DNA of 19,377 nucleotides from Butyrivibrio sp. CAG:318 (GTDB lineage: Bacteria; Bacillota; Clostridia; Lachnospirales; Lachnospiraceae): NCBI GenBank assembly GCA_000431815.1, contig FR889246.1:69774-89150 (forward strand). Direction: 5' to 3'. Both the position numbers and the translations under genes were made by a program. Of the stretch, positions 1 to 6,776 are shown one piece after another. The notes below the pieces were generated by a model that searched no databases, was not told the DNA's origin, and was given only the letters and a program-made list of their open reading frames with translations. The first letter of the stretch is position 1, and every line of letters starts with the position of its first letter.

Positions 1-244
1 GTGCTCTGAACACCCGCTCTTCATTAACTTCCTTAAGCCTCTCTATAACTTCAAACAGCCTGGCCCGTCCCGGAATTCCGTATGCCTTAAGCGACGGCGA
101 CACGGCAAGGCATATCGTCTTCTCGGTGCGCGCGACATCCGCCACCACAAGATTCGTGCCAAGTGGGTCGAGACCGCGCAGAACGCACTCGACCGATGCA
201 AAAAAAGATTTCAGATCTATCGCTATATACCAATGCTCCGGCAT
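1..244 (-). CDS. Y-family DNA polymerase, N-terminal part (runs off window)
   Basis: The first 81 residues of a translesion DNA polymerase are visible; the rest lies before base 1. Residues 10-20 read DLKSFFASVEC, the first catalytic motif of the Y family: Asp10 is the metal ligand and Phe15 sits at the steric-gate position. The following LVVADVARTEKTICLAVSP and KAYGIPGRARLFEV stretches match the fingers segment of the UvrX/YqjW/UmuC-like branch rather than classical DinB (which reads DMDAFFA). The start is the ATG at 242-244, preceded by GGAGG (253-257) at 8 nt. An ATG six bases upstream opens a different frame without family similarity. The gene follows mnmA but has its own SOS-type promoter. 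Family is confident; the exact subgroup is not, because only the N-terminus is present. Confidence 0.85.
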   Translation of the reverse strand, partial: MPEHWYIAIDLKSFFASVECVLRGLDPLGTNLVVADVARTEKTICLAVSPSLKAYGIPGRARLFEVIERLKEVNEERVFRA

Positions 245-266
245 ATGTCATACCTCCAATAAAATA

Positions 267-306
267 AGTATAACACACGCCGGAGCATATTGCAAACATA
301 TGTTCT
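267..306 (-). promoter_or_regulatory. SOS-regulated promoter with LexA box for the Y-family polymerase
   Basis: On the minus strand a -35 TTGCAA (290-295) and a -10 TATACT (267-272) are separated by 17 nt. The 14-mer AGAACATATGTTTG (293-306, minus strand) matches the Firmicutes LexA/DinR consensus CGAACRNRYGTTYG at 13 of 14 positions and overlaps the -35 hexamer, where bound LexA would block RNA polymerase. This fits the known LexA control of the Y-family polymerase genes in Bacillus. Binding itself is inferred. Confidence 0.8.
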
Positions 307-332
307 GTTATGTTAAAAATTGTTAAAATCCA

Positions 333-1409
333 CTAAACGATTATTCCGCCGCACAAAATGCTGTCGTCCACATAAAATACCGCTGACTGGCCCGGAGTTG
401 CCGCACGCATCGGCTCATCAAATTCCGCTATTATGCCGCCATTACCGTCAGGCATCAGCGTGCACAAAGCTGCTTCCTGCGAATATCTGAGCTTGCCGGC
501 CGCACGCACCGGTCCGGTAATCTCCGGAACAGCCATGTAATTGACATCACAGACATTGACGCGGCTCTTCATAAGTTCTTTGGCCGTACCCAGCGTAACC
601 GTATTGTCAGCCGGATTAATCCTCAGCACAAATCTTGGCTCGCCAAAAGCTATCCCAAGTCCCTTTCTCTGTCCCACAGTATAATGAATAATACCTTTAT
701 GCCGTCCCAGTACATTGCCCTGCGTATCCACAAAATCTCCCGGAACATCCTGAATCCCGGTCTCTGACCTGATAAATGCTGCATAATCCCCGTCAGGAAC
801 AAAACATATATCCTGGCTGTCTTTTTTATGGGCTACCGGAAGATTATTCTGTTCCGCAATGCGGCGCACATCTTCCTTCTCATAACCGTAAATAGGGAAC
901 AATGTATGCTTAAGTTCCTCCTGCGTGAGATTATATAACACATATGACTGGTCTTTATTAAGCGAAGCAGATTTTGCAACACTGTAGCGTCCGTTAGGCA
1001 ACCTGACAATTCTGCCATAGTGTCCTGTTGCTATATAATCCGCGCCTATTTCTATTGAACGGTGCAGCAAAGACTCCCATTTGATATATCTGTTACATGC
1101 GATACACGGGTTGGGAGTTCTTCCTTTATAATATTCATCTATGAAATAGTCTATAACCTTATGTCTGAATTCATCCCTGAAATTCATTACATAGTATGGG
1201 ATTCCTAATACGTCCGCTACGCGCCTGGCATCATCGACTGCCGACAAACCGCAGCAGCCGCCGTTCTCTGCTATATCAAGAGGGTTCTCCTCCTGCCATA
1301 TCTGCATGGTTACGCCGATTACATCATATCCCTGTTCTTTTAAAAGAAGGGCTGCCACGGAGGAGTCAACTCCTCCGGACATCCCTACAACAACCTTGCC
1401 TTTATTCAT
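333..1409 (-). CDS. mnmA: tRNA-specific 2-thiouridylase MnmA
   Basis: MnmA activates U34 of Lys, Glu and Gln tRNAs with ATP and inserts sulfur at position 2, in the cytoplasm. The 358-residue length is normal for the family. The PP-loop SGGVDSS is at residues 11-17. Cys102 (in TPNPCIACN) and Cys202 (in DSQDICFVPDGDY) are the two expected catalytic cysteines. The TATGHYGR and QSYVLYNL-type segments of the family follow in order (here IATGHYGR, residues 127-133). The start ATG overlaps the iscU stop by one base (TAATG), so translation is probably coupled; GGAG lies about 10 nt upstream. Being last in the isc operon fits receipt of persulfide sulfur from IscS. No GC-rich terminator is visible between its stop and the SOS promoter downstream. 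Confidence 0.96.
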   Translation of the reverse strand: MNKGKVVVGMSGGVDSSVAALLLKEQGYDVIGVTMQIWQEENPLDIAENGGCCGLSAVDDARRVADVLGIPYYVMNFRDEFRHKVIDYFIDEYYKGRTPNPCIACNRYIKWESLLHRSIEIGADYIATGHYGRIVRLPNGRYSVAKSASLNKDQSYVLYNLTQEELKHTLFPIYGYEKEDVRRIAEQNNLPVAHKKDSQDICFVPDGDYAAFIRSETGIQDVPGDFVDTQGNVLGRHKGIIHYTVGQRKGLGIAFGEPRFVLRINPADNTVTLGTAKELMKSRVNVCDVNYMAVPEITGPVRAAGKLRYSQEAALCTLMPDGNGGIIAEFDEPMRAATPGQSAVFYVDDSILCGGIIV

Positions 1410-1852
1410 TAATATTCTTCTCCGGGTGCTTCTTCTTTCTCGCTGATATCATTAACCGGTCTCTGAAGGCCTTCTATCTTAATGTGATGTTTCTCAGCAT
1501 AGTCCCAAAGCGCTGCATGTATTGCTTCCTCTGCAAGCAATGAACAATGCACTTTCACAGGAGGCAGTCCGTCAAGTGCTTCCATAACCGCTTTATTGGT
1601 TATCTGAAGTGCCTCATATATTGTCTTGCCTTTGACAAGTTCAGTAGCCATACTGCTTGTAGCAACCGCAGCGCCACAGCCGAAAGTCTTGAACTTGCAG
1701 TCCCTGATAACCTGATTTTCATCAATATCAAGGTACATTCTCATAATATCTCCGCATTTGGCATTGCCGACTGTACCGACACCGGATGCGTTCTCTATCT
1801 CACCCACATTACGCGGATGATTAAAATGATCCATTACTTTCTCACTATACAT
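1409..1852 (-). CDS. iscU: Iron-sulfur cluster scaffold protein IscU/NifU-like
   Basis: This is the scaffold on which IscS-derived sulfur and iron are assembled into [2Fe-2S] and [4Fe-4S] clusters before transfer to apoproteins. At 147 residues it is the compact IscU/NifU N-terminal form. The three conserved cluster-ligand cysteines are Cys33 (AKCGD, with the characteristic Asp35), Cys59 (FGCGAA) and Cys103 (VHCSLLAEEAI). The N-terminus (MYSEKVMDHFNHPRNVGEI) is typical of the clostridial NifU-like group. AAAGGA precedes the ATG. It lies 18 nt after iscS and overlaps mnmA by one base. The last about 20 residues are an acidic tail without clear family conservation. Confidence 0.96.
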   Translation of the reverse strand: MYSEKVMDHFNHPRNVGEIENASGVGTVGNAKCGDIMRMYLDIDENQVIRDCKFKTFGCGAAVATSSMATELVKGKTIYEALQITNKAVMEALDGLPPVKVHCSLLAEEAIHAALWDYAEKHHIKIEGLQRPVNDISEKEEAPGEEY

Positions 1853-1870
1853 ATGTCAAAATCCTTTCTA

Positions 1871-3049
1871 TTATTTGTTCTTTGCAACAAAATCAGCATA
1901 GAGCGGCGACATGCTTCTGAGTCTCTCGATGATTTCTTTAAGCTTGTCAACCGTAAAATCAATATCTTCCATAGTGGTCTTCTCTGAAAGAGTAAGTCTT
2001 AATGAACCATGTGCAATTTCATGAGGCAGTCCAATCGCAAGAAGTACATGCGAAGGATCAAGTGAACCCGAGGTACATGCAGAACCGCTTGAACCGCAGA
2101 TTCCGTTCTGGTCAAGTAAGATAAGCATTGACTCGCCTTCGATAAATCTGAAACAGAAATTAGCATTATTCGGAAGTCTGTTGGTTCTGTGTCCGTTAAG
2201 TCTTACATATGGAATCTCATTAAGCACACGCTCAATAAGGTGATCACGGAGCTTGGTCTCATACGCCATTCTCTCATTCATCTGTTCAACAGCAAGTGAA
2301 GCTGCCTTGGCCATTCCGACTATTCCCGGTACATTATGTGTTCCGGCTCTTCGGCTTCTCTCCTGTGAACCGCCGTGTATAAACGAACGTATCTTAACAC
2401 CCTTACGGATATACATAAATCCGATACCCTTAGGGCCGTTGAACTTATGTCCGCTCGCGCTTAACATATCAATATTCATCTCATCAACATTAATCGGAAT
2501 ATGTCCGAATGCCTGAACCGCATCAGTATGGAAAAGTGCACCTGCTTCATGTGCAATCCTGCCGAGTTCGGCAATAGGTTCTATTGTTCCGATTTCGTTA
2601 TTGGCAGTCATGATCGATACAAGAATGGTATCAGGTCTTATCGCTGCCTTAAGTGCCTCCGGTGAAACAAGTCCGTTCTCATCAACATCAAGGTATGTTA
2701 CCTCTATGCCGTATTTGGCAAGCCATTCGCATGTATGGAGAATCGCATGATGCTCAATCTTACTGGTTATGATGTGCTTACCCTTGGATGCGTAAGCTTC
2801 CGCTGTAGCCTTAAGTGCCCAGTTATCAGACTCACTTCCTCCGCCTGTAAAATATATCTCGGAAGCATCTGCTCCTATAGCCGATGCAATTGTCCTTCTG
2901 GCCTCGTCAACAGCCTTACCTGCCTCTCCGGCAAATGAATATATACTTGAAGGGTTACCGTAATGCTCGGTAAAAAACGGCAGCATAGCATCCAGTACCT
3001 CAGGATAGGTCTGGGTAGTAGCTGCGTTGTCTAAATAAATTGTCTTCAT
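1871..3049 (-). CDS. iscS: Cysteine desulfurase IscS/NifS
   Basis: A PLP-dependent enzyme that converts cysteine to alanine and carries the sulfur as a persulfide, feeding the scaffold IscU and the thiouridylase MnmA encoded directly downstream. Length is 392 residues. Visible family marks are YLDNAATT near the start, the EHHAI His region (100-104), the PLP lysine Lys202 in SASGHKFNGPKGIG, the GGSQERSRRAGTHN segment (227-239) and the catalytic Cys325 in GSACTSGSLDPSHV. The start ATG has AAGGAAG about 7 nt upstream. A promoter (3086-3113) separates it from iscR, so it can be transcribed alone or by read-through. Confidence 0.96.
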   Translation of the reverse strand: MKTIYLDNAATTQTYPEVLDAMLPFFTEHYGNPSSIYSFAGEAGKAVDEARRTIASAIGADASEIYFTGGGSESDNWALKATAEAYASKGKHIITSKIEHHAILHTCEWLAKYGIEVTYLDVDENGLVSPEALKAAIRPDTILVSIMTANNEIGTIEPIAELGRIAHEAGALFHTDAVQAFGHIPINVDEMNIDMLSASGHKFNGPKGIGFMYIRKGVKIRSFIHGGSQERSRRAGTHNVPGIVGMAKAASLAVEQMNERMAYETKLRDHLIERVLNEIPYVRLNGHRTNRLPNNANFCFRFIEGESMLILLDQNGICGSSGSACTSGSLDPSHVLLAIGLPHEIAHGSLRLTLSEKTTMEDIDFTVDKLKEIIERLRSMSPLYADFVAKNK

Positions 3050-3085
3050 ATCGCCACTTCCTTATAAGTCTCTTAATCTGTAATG

Positions 3086-3113
3086 ATTATAACACAATAT
3101 TCCTCACGGTCAA
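3086..3113 (-). promoter_or_regulatory. Promoter of iscS-iscU-mnmA
   Basis: On the minus strand TTGACC (3108-3113) and a perfect TATAAT (3086-3091) are 16 nt apart, about 37 nt before the iscS ATG. It lies in the 111-nt gap after iscR. The surrounding ACCCGGCTTGACCGTG has short CGG/CCG symmetry over the -35 region, where an Rrf2-type repressor could bind. No established IscR motif was matched. Confidence 0.7.
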
Positions 3114-3160
3114 GCCGGGTAAAATATAATATTTCTCATTATTATGCGCGAAAAAACGCT

Positions 3161-3595
3161 TTAAATACTGTAGTTCTCAGGATTATTATTCTGCCATTCC
3201 ACAAGATCCGCGAGTGTTATATGATCGACCACTCCGTTAATGGCATCGTTAAGTCGTCTCCACAATTCCTTGGTTGCACAGGTTTCCATTTTAGTACATG
3301 CAACCGCATCCTCACCAACACATGCTACCGGTGAAAGTGAGCCTTCCGTAAGCCTTAATATCATACCGACCGTATATTCATCCGGACGTCTGGTCAATGT
3401 ATATCCTCCCTGGGCTCCTCTTACACTTCTTACAAAATGTGCACTGTTGAGAATTGAAATTATCTGTTCAAGATACTTGTCCGATATATCCTGTCTCTTG
3501 GCTATGTCCTTGATACTTACAGGTCTGGTCGCACTGTTGACCGCGATATCAAGCATAAGCCTCAAAGCATATCTGCCTCTGGTAGAAATCTTCAT
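3161..3595 (-). CDS. iscR: Rrf2-family transcriptional regulator, IscR-like
   Basis: A 144-residue winged-helix regulator that senses iron-sulfur status and controls isc genes. The N-terminus MKISTRGRYALRLMLDIA and the helix-turn-helix region (VSIKDIAKRQDISDKYLEQII, 26-46) are classic Rrf2, followed by the wing RGAQGGYTLTR (59-69). Three cysteines at 92, 100 and 106 fit the cluster-binding loop of IscR, although the spacing (C-x7-C-x5-C) differs from the C-x5-C-x5-C of the E. coli protein. CymR-type Rrf2 proteins lack these cysteines, so IscR is the better call. AAGGAGG lies 8 nt before the ATG. It heads the isc cluster and is probably autoregulated from the promoter at 3620-3648. Confidence 0.92.
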   Translation of the reverse strand: MKISTRGRYALRLMLDIAVNSATRPVSIKDIAKRQDISDKYLEQIISILNSAHFVRSVRGAQGGYTLTRRPDEYTVGMILRLTEGSLSPVACVGEDAVACTKMETCATKELWRRLNDAINGVVDHITLADLVEWQNNNPENYSI

Positions 3596-3619
3596 AACTA
3601 ATTCCTCCTTCTACAGTAT

Positions 3620-3648
3620 AGTATAACCGATAATTCATAGTATTTCAA
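3620..3648 (-). promoter_or_regulatory. iscR promoter
   Basis: On the minus strand TTGAAA (3643-3648) and TATACT (3620-3625) are separated by 17 nt. The heptamer ATACTAT occurs twice, once in the spacer and once across the -10, a possible regulator contact. The promoter begins only about 12 nt after the stop of the upstream PII-like gene and no terminator is seen there, so read-through from that operon is possible. Confidence 0.7.
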
Positions 3649-3659
3649 TATGAATTTTA

Positions 3660-4343
3660 TCAATCTTCATCCTCGGTAATCCTGAGTCCTGCCGTGTCAG
3701 TCACAGGCATTGAAAAAACTATTGCGCCTGCTTTGGTATCCACACCGGCTTTTTCCATGATTGCTTTCATAATGGCGTTTTTCTGCTGCGTGCGCGCCAC
3801 AATGAGTATTATTTCCTTTTCGGATACAAGCGAAACACCGAGAAACTGTTTTGCGCGCTTCATTCCGACACCCTTGCCGTGAAGAACTGTACCGCCGGTT
3901 GCGCCCCCTTCTTCAGCCGCATGCATAACCTGTGTATTGTATCCGTAATTGGCTATCGCCACAATAAGTTCATGTTTCGTTTCCTTCAATTCGCTCTCAT
4001 CTCCTTTTTCAAACTGTTGTTCCGTCACAAGAAATCCCAGTTCGCGTTTTCCGCCTATGCTGCTTAGTGGTATCGTAAATACTATTCCGGTTCCCGGAAC
4101 GTCAATCCTGAATTCTCTTTGAAGTCCTTTTTTTACCTGTTTCCATGTATCAGCCGTCACTATTCCGAAATGGATTCCCTTTTCCTCATCATCAAGGCCG
4201 AAATAATCAAGCACATCACTTGATGCCGTTCCCATCCCGAGAGATATATTTCCGACCTCGGCCTTGGCGTCGGCATAAAATTTTACAAAGCGTGGTATAT
4301 TTTTACGATTGCATATTGTTGCCATCAGATAAATTTCACTCAT
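3660..4343 (-). CDS. Tandem PII-like (GlnB-superfamily) regulatory protein
   Basis: A 227-residue cytoplasmic protein, about twice the length of a PII subunit, with two PII-like halves. The second half (about 123-220) starts HELIVAIANYGY, has a glycine-rich loop GGATGGTVLHGKG at the T-loop/nucleotide-binding position, then a FLGVSLVSEKEIILIVAR strand and a final KAGAIVFSMPVTD strand. The first half (about 4-97) ends with the parallel GTGIVFTIPLSSI but has a less conserved loop (ISLGMGTASSD). PII-like proteins usually bind adenine nucleotides and control a neighbouring transporter. Here the gene starts 15 nt after the DUF1538 transporter gene, with GGGAGG 7 nt before the ATG. Control of that transporter is inferred; the ligand is unknown. 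The canonical PII uridylylation tyrosine is not evident. Confidence 0.8.
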   Translation of the reverse strand: MSEIYLMATICNRKNIPRFVKFYADAKAEVGNISLGMGTASSDVLDYFGLDDEEKGIHFGIVTADTWKQVKKGLQREFRIDVPGTGIVFTIPLSSIGGKRELGFLVTEQQFEKGDESELKETKHELIVAIANYGYNTQVMHAAEEGGATGGTVLHGKGVGMKRAKQFLGVSLVSEKEIILIVARTQQKNAIMKAIMEKAGVDTKAGAIVFSMPVTDTAGLRITEDED

Positions 4344-4358
4344 AACGCACCTCCCGGT

Positions 4359-5939
4359 CTATAATTCAATAATCGCATCATCAGCAAGTTCCCGGTAAGC
4401 CTCTGCCGCCGTTATATTCCGAGGCTGCGTCAAGGCTTCTGCGCGCCGGCTCTTAATGCGGTATATCAGGCCCAGTATCTGCAATGTAATAAGCGGAGTC
4501 ATGGCAACCATGGCAACAACTCCGAATGCATCCGTAACAACGTTGCCGCCGATTGCAATACAGGCTCCCTGCGCTAATGGCAGCAGAAATGTTGCTGTCA
4601 TCGGTCCGGATGCAACACCTCCTGAGTCAAATGCTATTGCCGTAAATATTTTGGGTACGAAGAATGTAAGTATCAATGCTATGGCATATCCGGGTATCAG
4701 AAAATACAGTATATGTATTCCTGTAAGCACACGGAGCATCGATAATCCGACCGATACCGCAACACCGACGGACAGACTTATCTGCATGGCTTTTCCGGAT
4801 ATTTCACCGTCAGTAAGTTCTTCTACCTGTTTCATAAGTACATACACTGCCGGTTCCGCTTTCACGATAAAATATCCTATAATCATACCTATCGGAATAA
4901 TGATCCACTTATACGGGAGCGATACCAGCACCGTTCCGAGATAATTTCCCGCCGGTATAAAACCGACGTTCGCACCGGTAAGAAACAGCACCAGCCCGAT
5001 ATATGTATACACAAGTCCCACGCATATCTTAATGAGAGACTTACGGTTTAACTTCAATGACACAACCTGAAAAATACCGAAAAACACAACTATCGGAAGA
5101 AGTGACAGTGCTATTTCCTTAAGATATTCAGGTATCGCATGCAGGAAAAGCTTTCCGAGTTCGACCGAATTGCCTATGGAAACCGCGCTTTCCTCCAGAA
5201 AGCTTCCTTTTGTATTATATAAGAGACCTAACATCAGTACAGCAAGTATCGGACCTATTGAACACAATGCTACCAGACCGAAACTATCGTTTTCGGCATG
5301 CTTGTCGTTACGTATGGATGCAATTCCGACACCAAGCGCCATAATAAAAGGAACCGTCATCGGTCCGGTTGTCACACCGCCCGAATCAAATGCAACTGCA
5401 AGGAAATCACCCGGCACGAACATGGCTATGATAAAAACAGCCACATAACACACTCCGAGCATCGGTGCTAAAGGTATTCTGAAAAGTATACGCAGAAATG
5501 CAGCTACCAGAAACACTCCGACACCAACGGCCACTGATAAAATAAGCACCATATCAGGCACCGCCGCCACCTGTCCGGCGAGCACTTGTAAATCCGGTTC
5601 CGATACCGTTATTATCACTCCGAGCACGAATCCCAGAATAATTATCAACGGTAATTTGCGTGTTTTTAACATGCTTGTGCCGACACGCTCTCCCATAGGC
5701 GTCATTGACAGTTCCGCACCCATTGAGAAAAAAATCATTCCTATAATAACAAGAAACGCACCTGTTATGAATCTGGCCATAATGTCAGTTGATAAAGGTG
5801 CGATGGTAAAGCCAAGGAGCAGGACGATAAGCACTATAGGAACAACCGCACTCACGGCTTCCTTGGTCTTAGCTCCCGCATTTTCCTTCAATATTGATTT
5901 TTGATTAAAATATTCTTTCCTGATAGATCTTATTCCCAC
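4359..5939 (-). CDS. DUF1538 family membrane transporter, duplicated form
   Basis: A 526-residue polytopic membrane protein of the DUF1538 family. It holds two homologous halves, about residues 28-242 and 272-494. Each has an EPxxxVLxxQV-like segment and a signature AxAFDSGGVxxGPMTxxF (181-198 and 434-451), followed by an F-G-V/L-V-A loop and a last hydrophobic helix. From memory, a two-gene DUF1538 pair (UmpAB of Halomonas) was reported as a Na+(K+)/H+ antiporter; this protein would be the fused equivalent, so cation/proton exchange is a reasonable but unproven guess. The start is GTG, with AGGAGG 6 nt upstream; no better start is available. It follows trmH by 15 nt and precedes the PII-like gene by 15 nt, so the three are co-transcribed. 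Confidence 0.88.
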   Translation of the reverse strand: MGIRSIRKEYFNQKSILKENAGAKTKEAVSAVVPIVLIVLLLGFTIAPLSTDIMARFITGAFLVIIGMIFFSMGAELSMTPMGERVGTSMLKTRKLPLIIILGFVLGVIITVSEPDLQVLAGQVAAVPDMVLILSVAVGVGVFLVAAFLRILFRIPLAPMLGVCYVAVFIIAMFVPGDFLAVAFDSGGVTTGPMTVPFIMALGVGIASIRNDKHAENDSFGLVALCSIGPILAVLMLGLLYNTKGSFLEESAVSIGNSVELGKLFLHAIPEYLKEIALSLLPIVVFFGIFQVVSLKLNRKSLIKICVGLVYTYIGLVLFLTGANVGFIPAGNYLGTVLVSLPYKWIIIPIGMIIGYFIVKAEPAVYVLMKQVEELTDGEISGKAMQISLSVGVAVSVGLSMLRVLTGIHILYFLIPGYAIALILTFFVPKIFTAIAFDSGGVASGPMTATFLLPLAQGACIAIGGNVVTDAFGVVAMVAMTPLITLQILGLIYRIKSRRAEALTQPRNITAAEAYRELADDAIIEL

Positions 5940-5954
5940 CCAAATCCTCCTATA

Positions 5955-6776
5955 TCATATTTTTCCAAGCTGCCAGAACGCCACTGCGCTTGCCGCCGCA
6001 ACATTGAGAGAATCAACTCCATGAGCCATTGGGATTTTTACCGTATAATCGCAGTCTGCTATCGTCACATCCGCAAGACCGTCGCCTTCGGTTCCGAGAA
6101 TAATGACAAGCTTCTCTTCCGACATAAGTCTGTCATCATCTATACTTACCGAATCGTCGTGCAAGGCAAAAGCGGCTGTCTTAAATCCAATATCATGCAG
6201 GTACGCCATGCCTTCTTCAGGCCATTTTACCGTCTTATCAATGTATGTCCACGGTATCTGGAACACCGTTCCCATGCTGACCCTCGCCGCCCTTCGATAA
6301 AGCGGGTCGGCACAGCCCGGTGTGAGCAATATCCCGTCAATTCCCAGTGCCGCCGCAGAGCGGAATATCGCCCCGATATTGGTCGGATTGACCACATTCT
6401 CCAGTAACGCAAGTCTGGCTGCTCCGTTACATATCTCATCCATTCCGGGGAGAGTGCGACGTTTCATCGCACACAGGATTCCCCTTGTGAGCTTAAATCC
6501 CGTAATCTTTGTAAGAACATCCATCGGCGCGGTATACACCGGCACATCCGGGCACATGTCAAAAATATGCCCGCCGTCACCCGAAAGCTGCCCGCGTTGT
6601 GCAAGAATTGATTCAGGCTCATAACCTGCCGCAAGAGCCCGTTCTATTACTTTCGGGCTTTCCGCTATGAAAATTCCGCCATACGGTGCATACAGATTGG
6701 CAAGTGCCGCCTCGGATGTCCTTGCAAATATATCCAGTTCCTTTGAATTATAATCAGTGATTTCTATTAATTTCAT
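5955..6776 (-). CDS. TrmH/SpoU-family RNA 2'-O-methyltransferase
   Basis: A 273-residue SPOUT-class methyltransferase that would transfer a methyl group from S-adenosylmethionine to a ribose 2'-OH of tRNA or rRNA. The N-terminal about 110 residues form the substrate-binding domain (GGIFIAESPKVIERAL). The catalytic knot follows: motif 1 ENVVNPTNIGAIFRSAAALG (126-145, with Asn133 and Arg139), motif 2 ILGTEGDGL and motif 3 IPMAHGVDSLNVAAASA near the C-terminus. The start ATG overlaps the stop of the symporter gene by one base (TGATG) and no clear Shine-Dalgarno is present, so it likely depends on translational coupling. The target nucleotide cannot be told from sequence. Confidence 0.93.
   Translation of the reverse strand: MKLIEITDYNSKELDIFARTSEAALANLYAPYGGIFIAESPKVIERALAAGYEPESILAQRGQLSGDGGHIFDMCPDVPVYTAPMDVLTKITGFKLTRGILCAMKRRTLPGMDEICNGAARLALLENVVNPTNIGAIFRSAAALGIDGILLTPGCADPLYRRAARVSMGTVFQIPWTYIDKTVKWPEEGMAYLHDIGFKTAAFALHDDSVSIDDDRLMSEEKLVIILGTEGDGLADVTIADCDYTVKIPMAHGVDSLNVAAASAVAFWQLGKI

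Noticed and set aside
245..332. A terminator after mnmA
   Set aside because: The sequence after the stop is AT-rich with no GC stem followed by a T run; only the SOS promoter is supported there.
3114..3160. Hairpin after iscR (AAATAT/ATATTT and GCG/CGC pairs) as a terminator
   Set aside because: The stems are very short or entirely A-T and lack a proper T tail at the right distance.
4456..5904. Several plus-strand open frames opposite the DUF1538 gene
   Set aside because: They are Pro/Thr/Ser-rich reflections of hydrophobic codons in the membrane protein and have no motif of their own.
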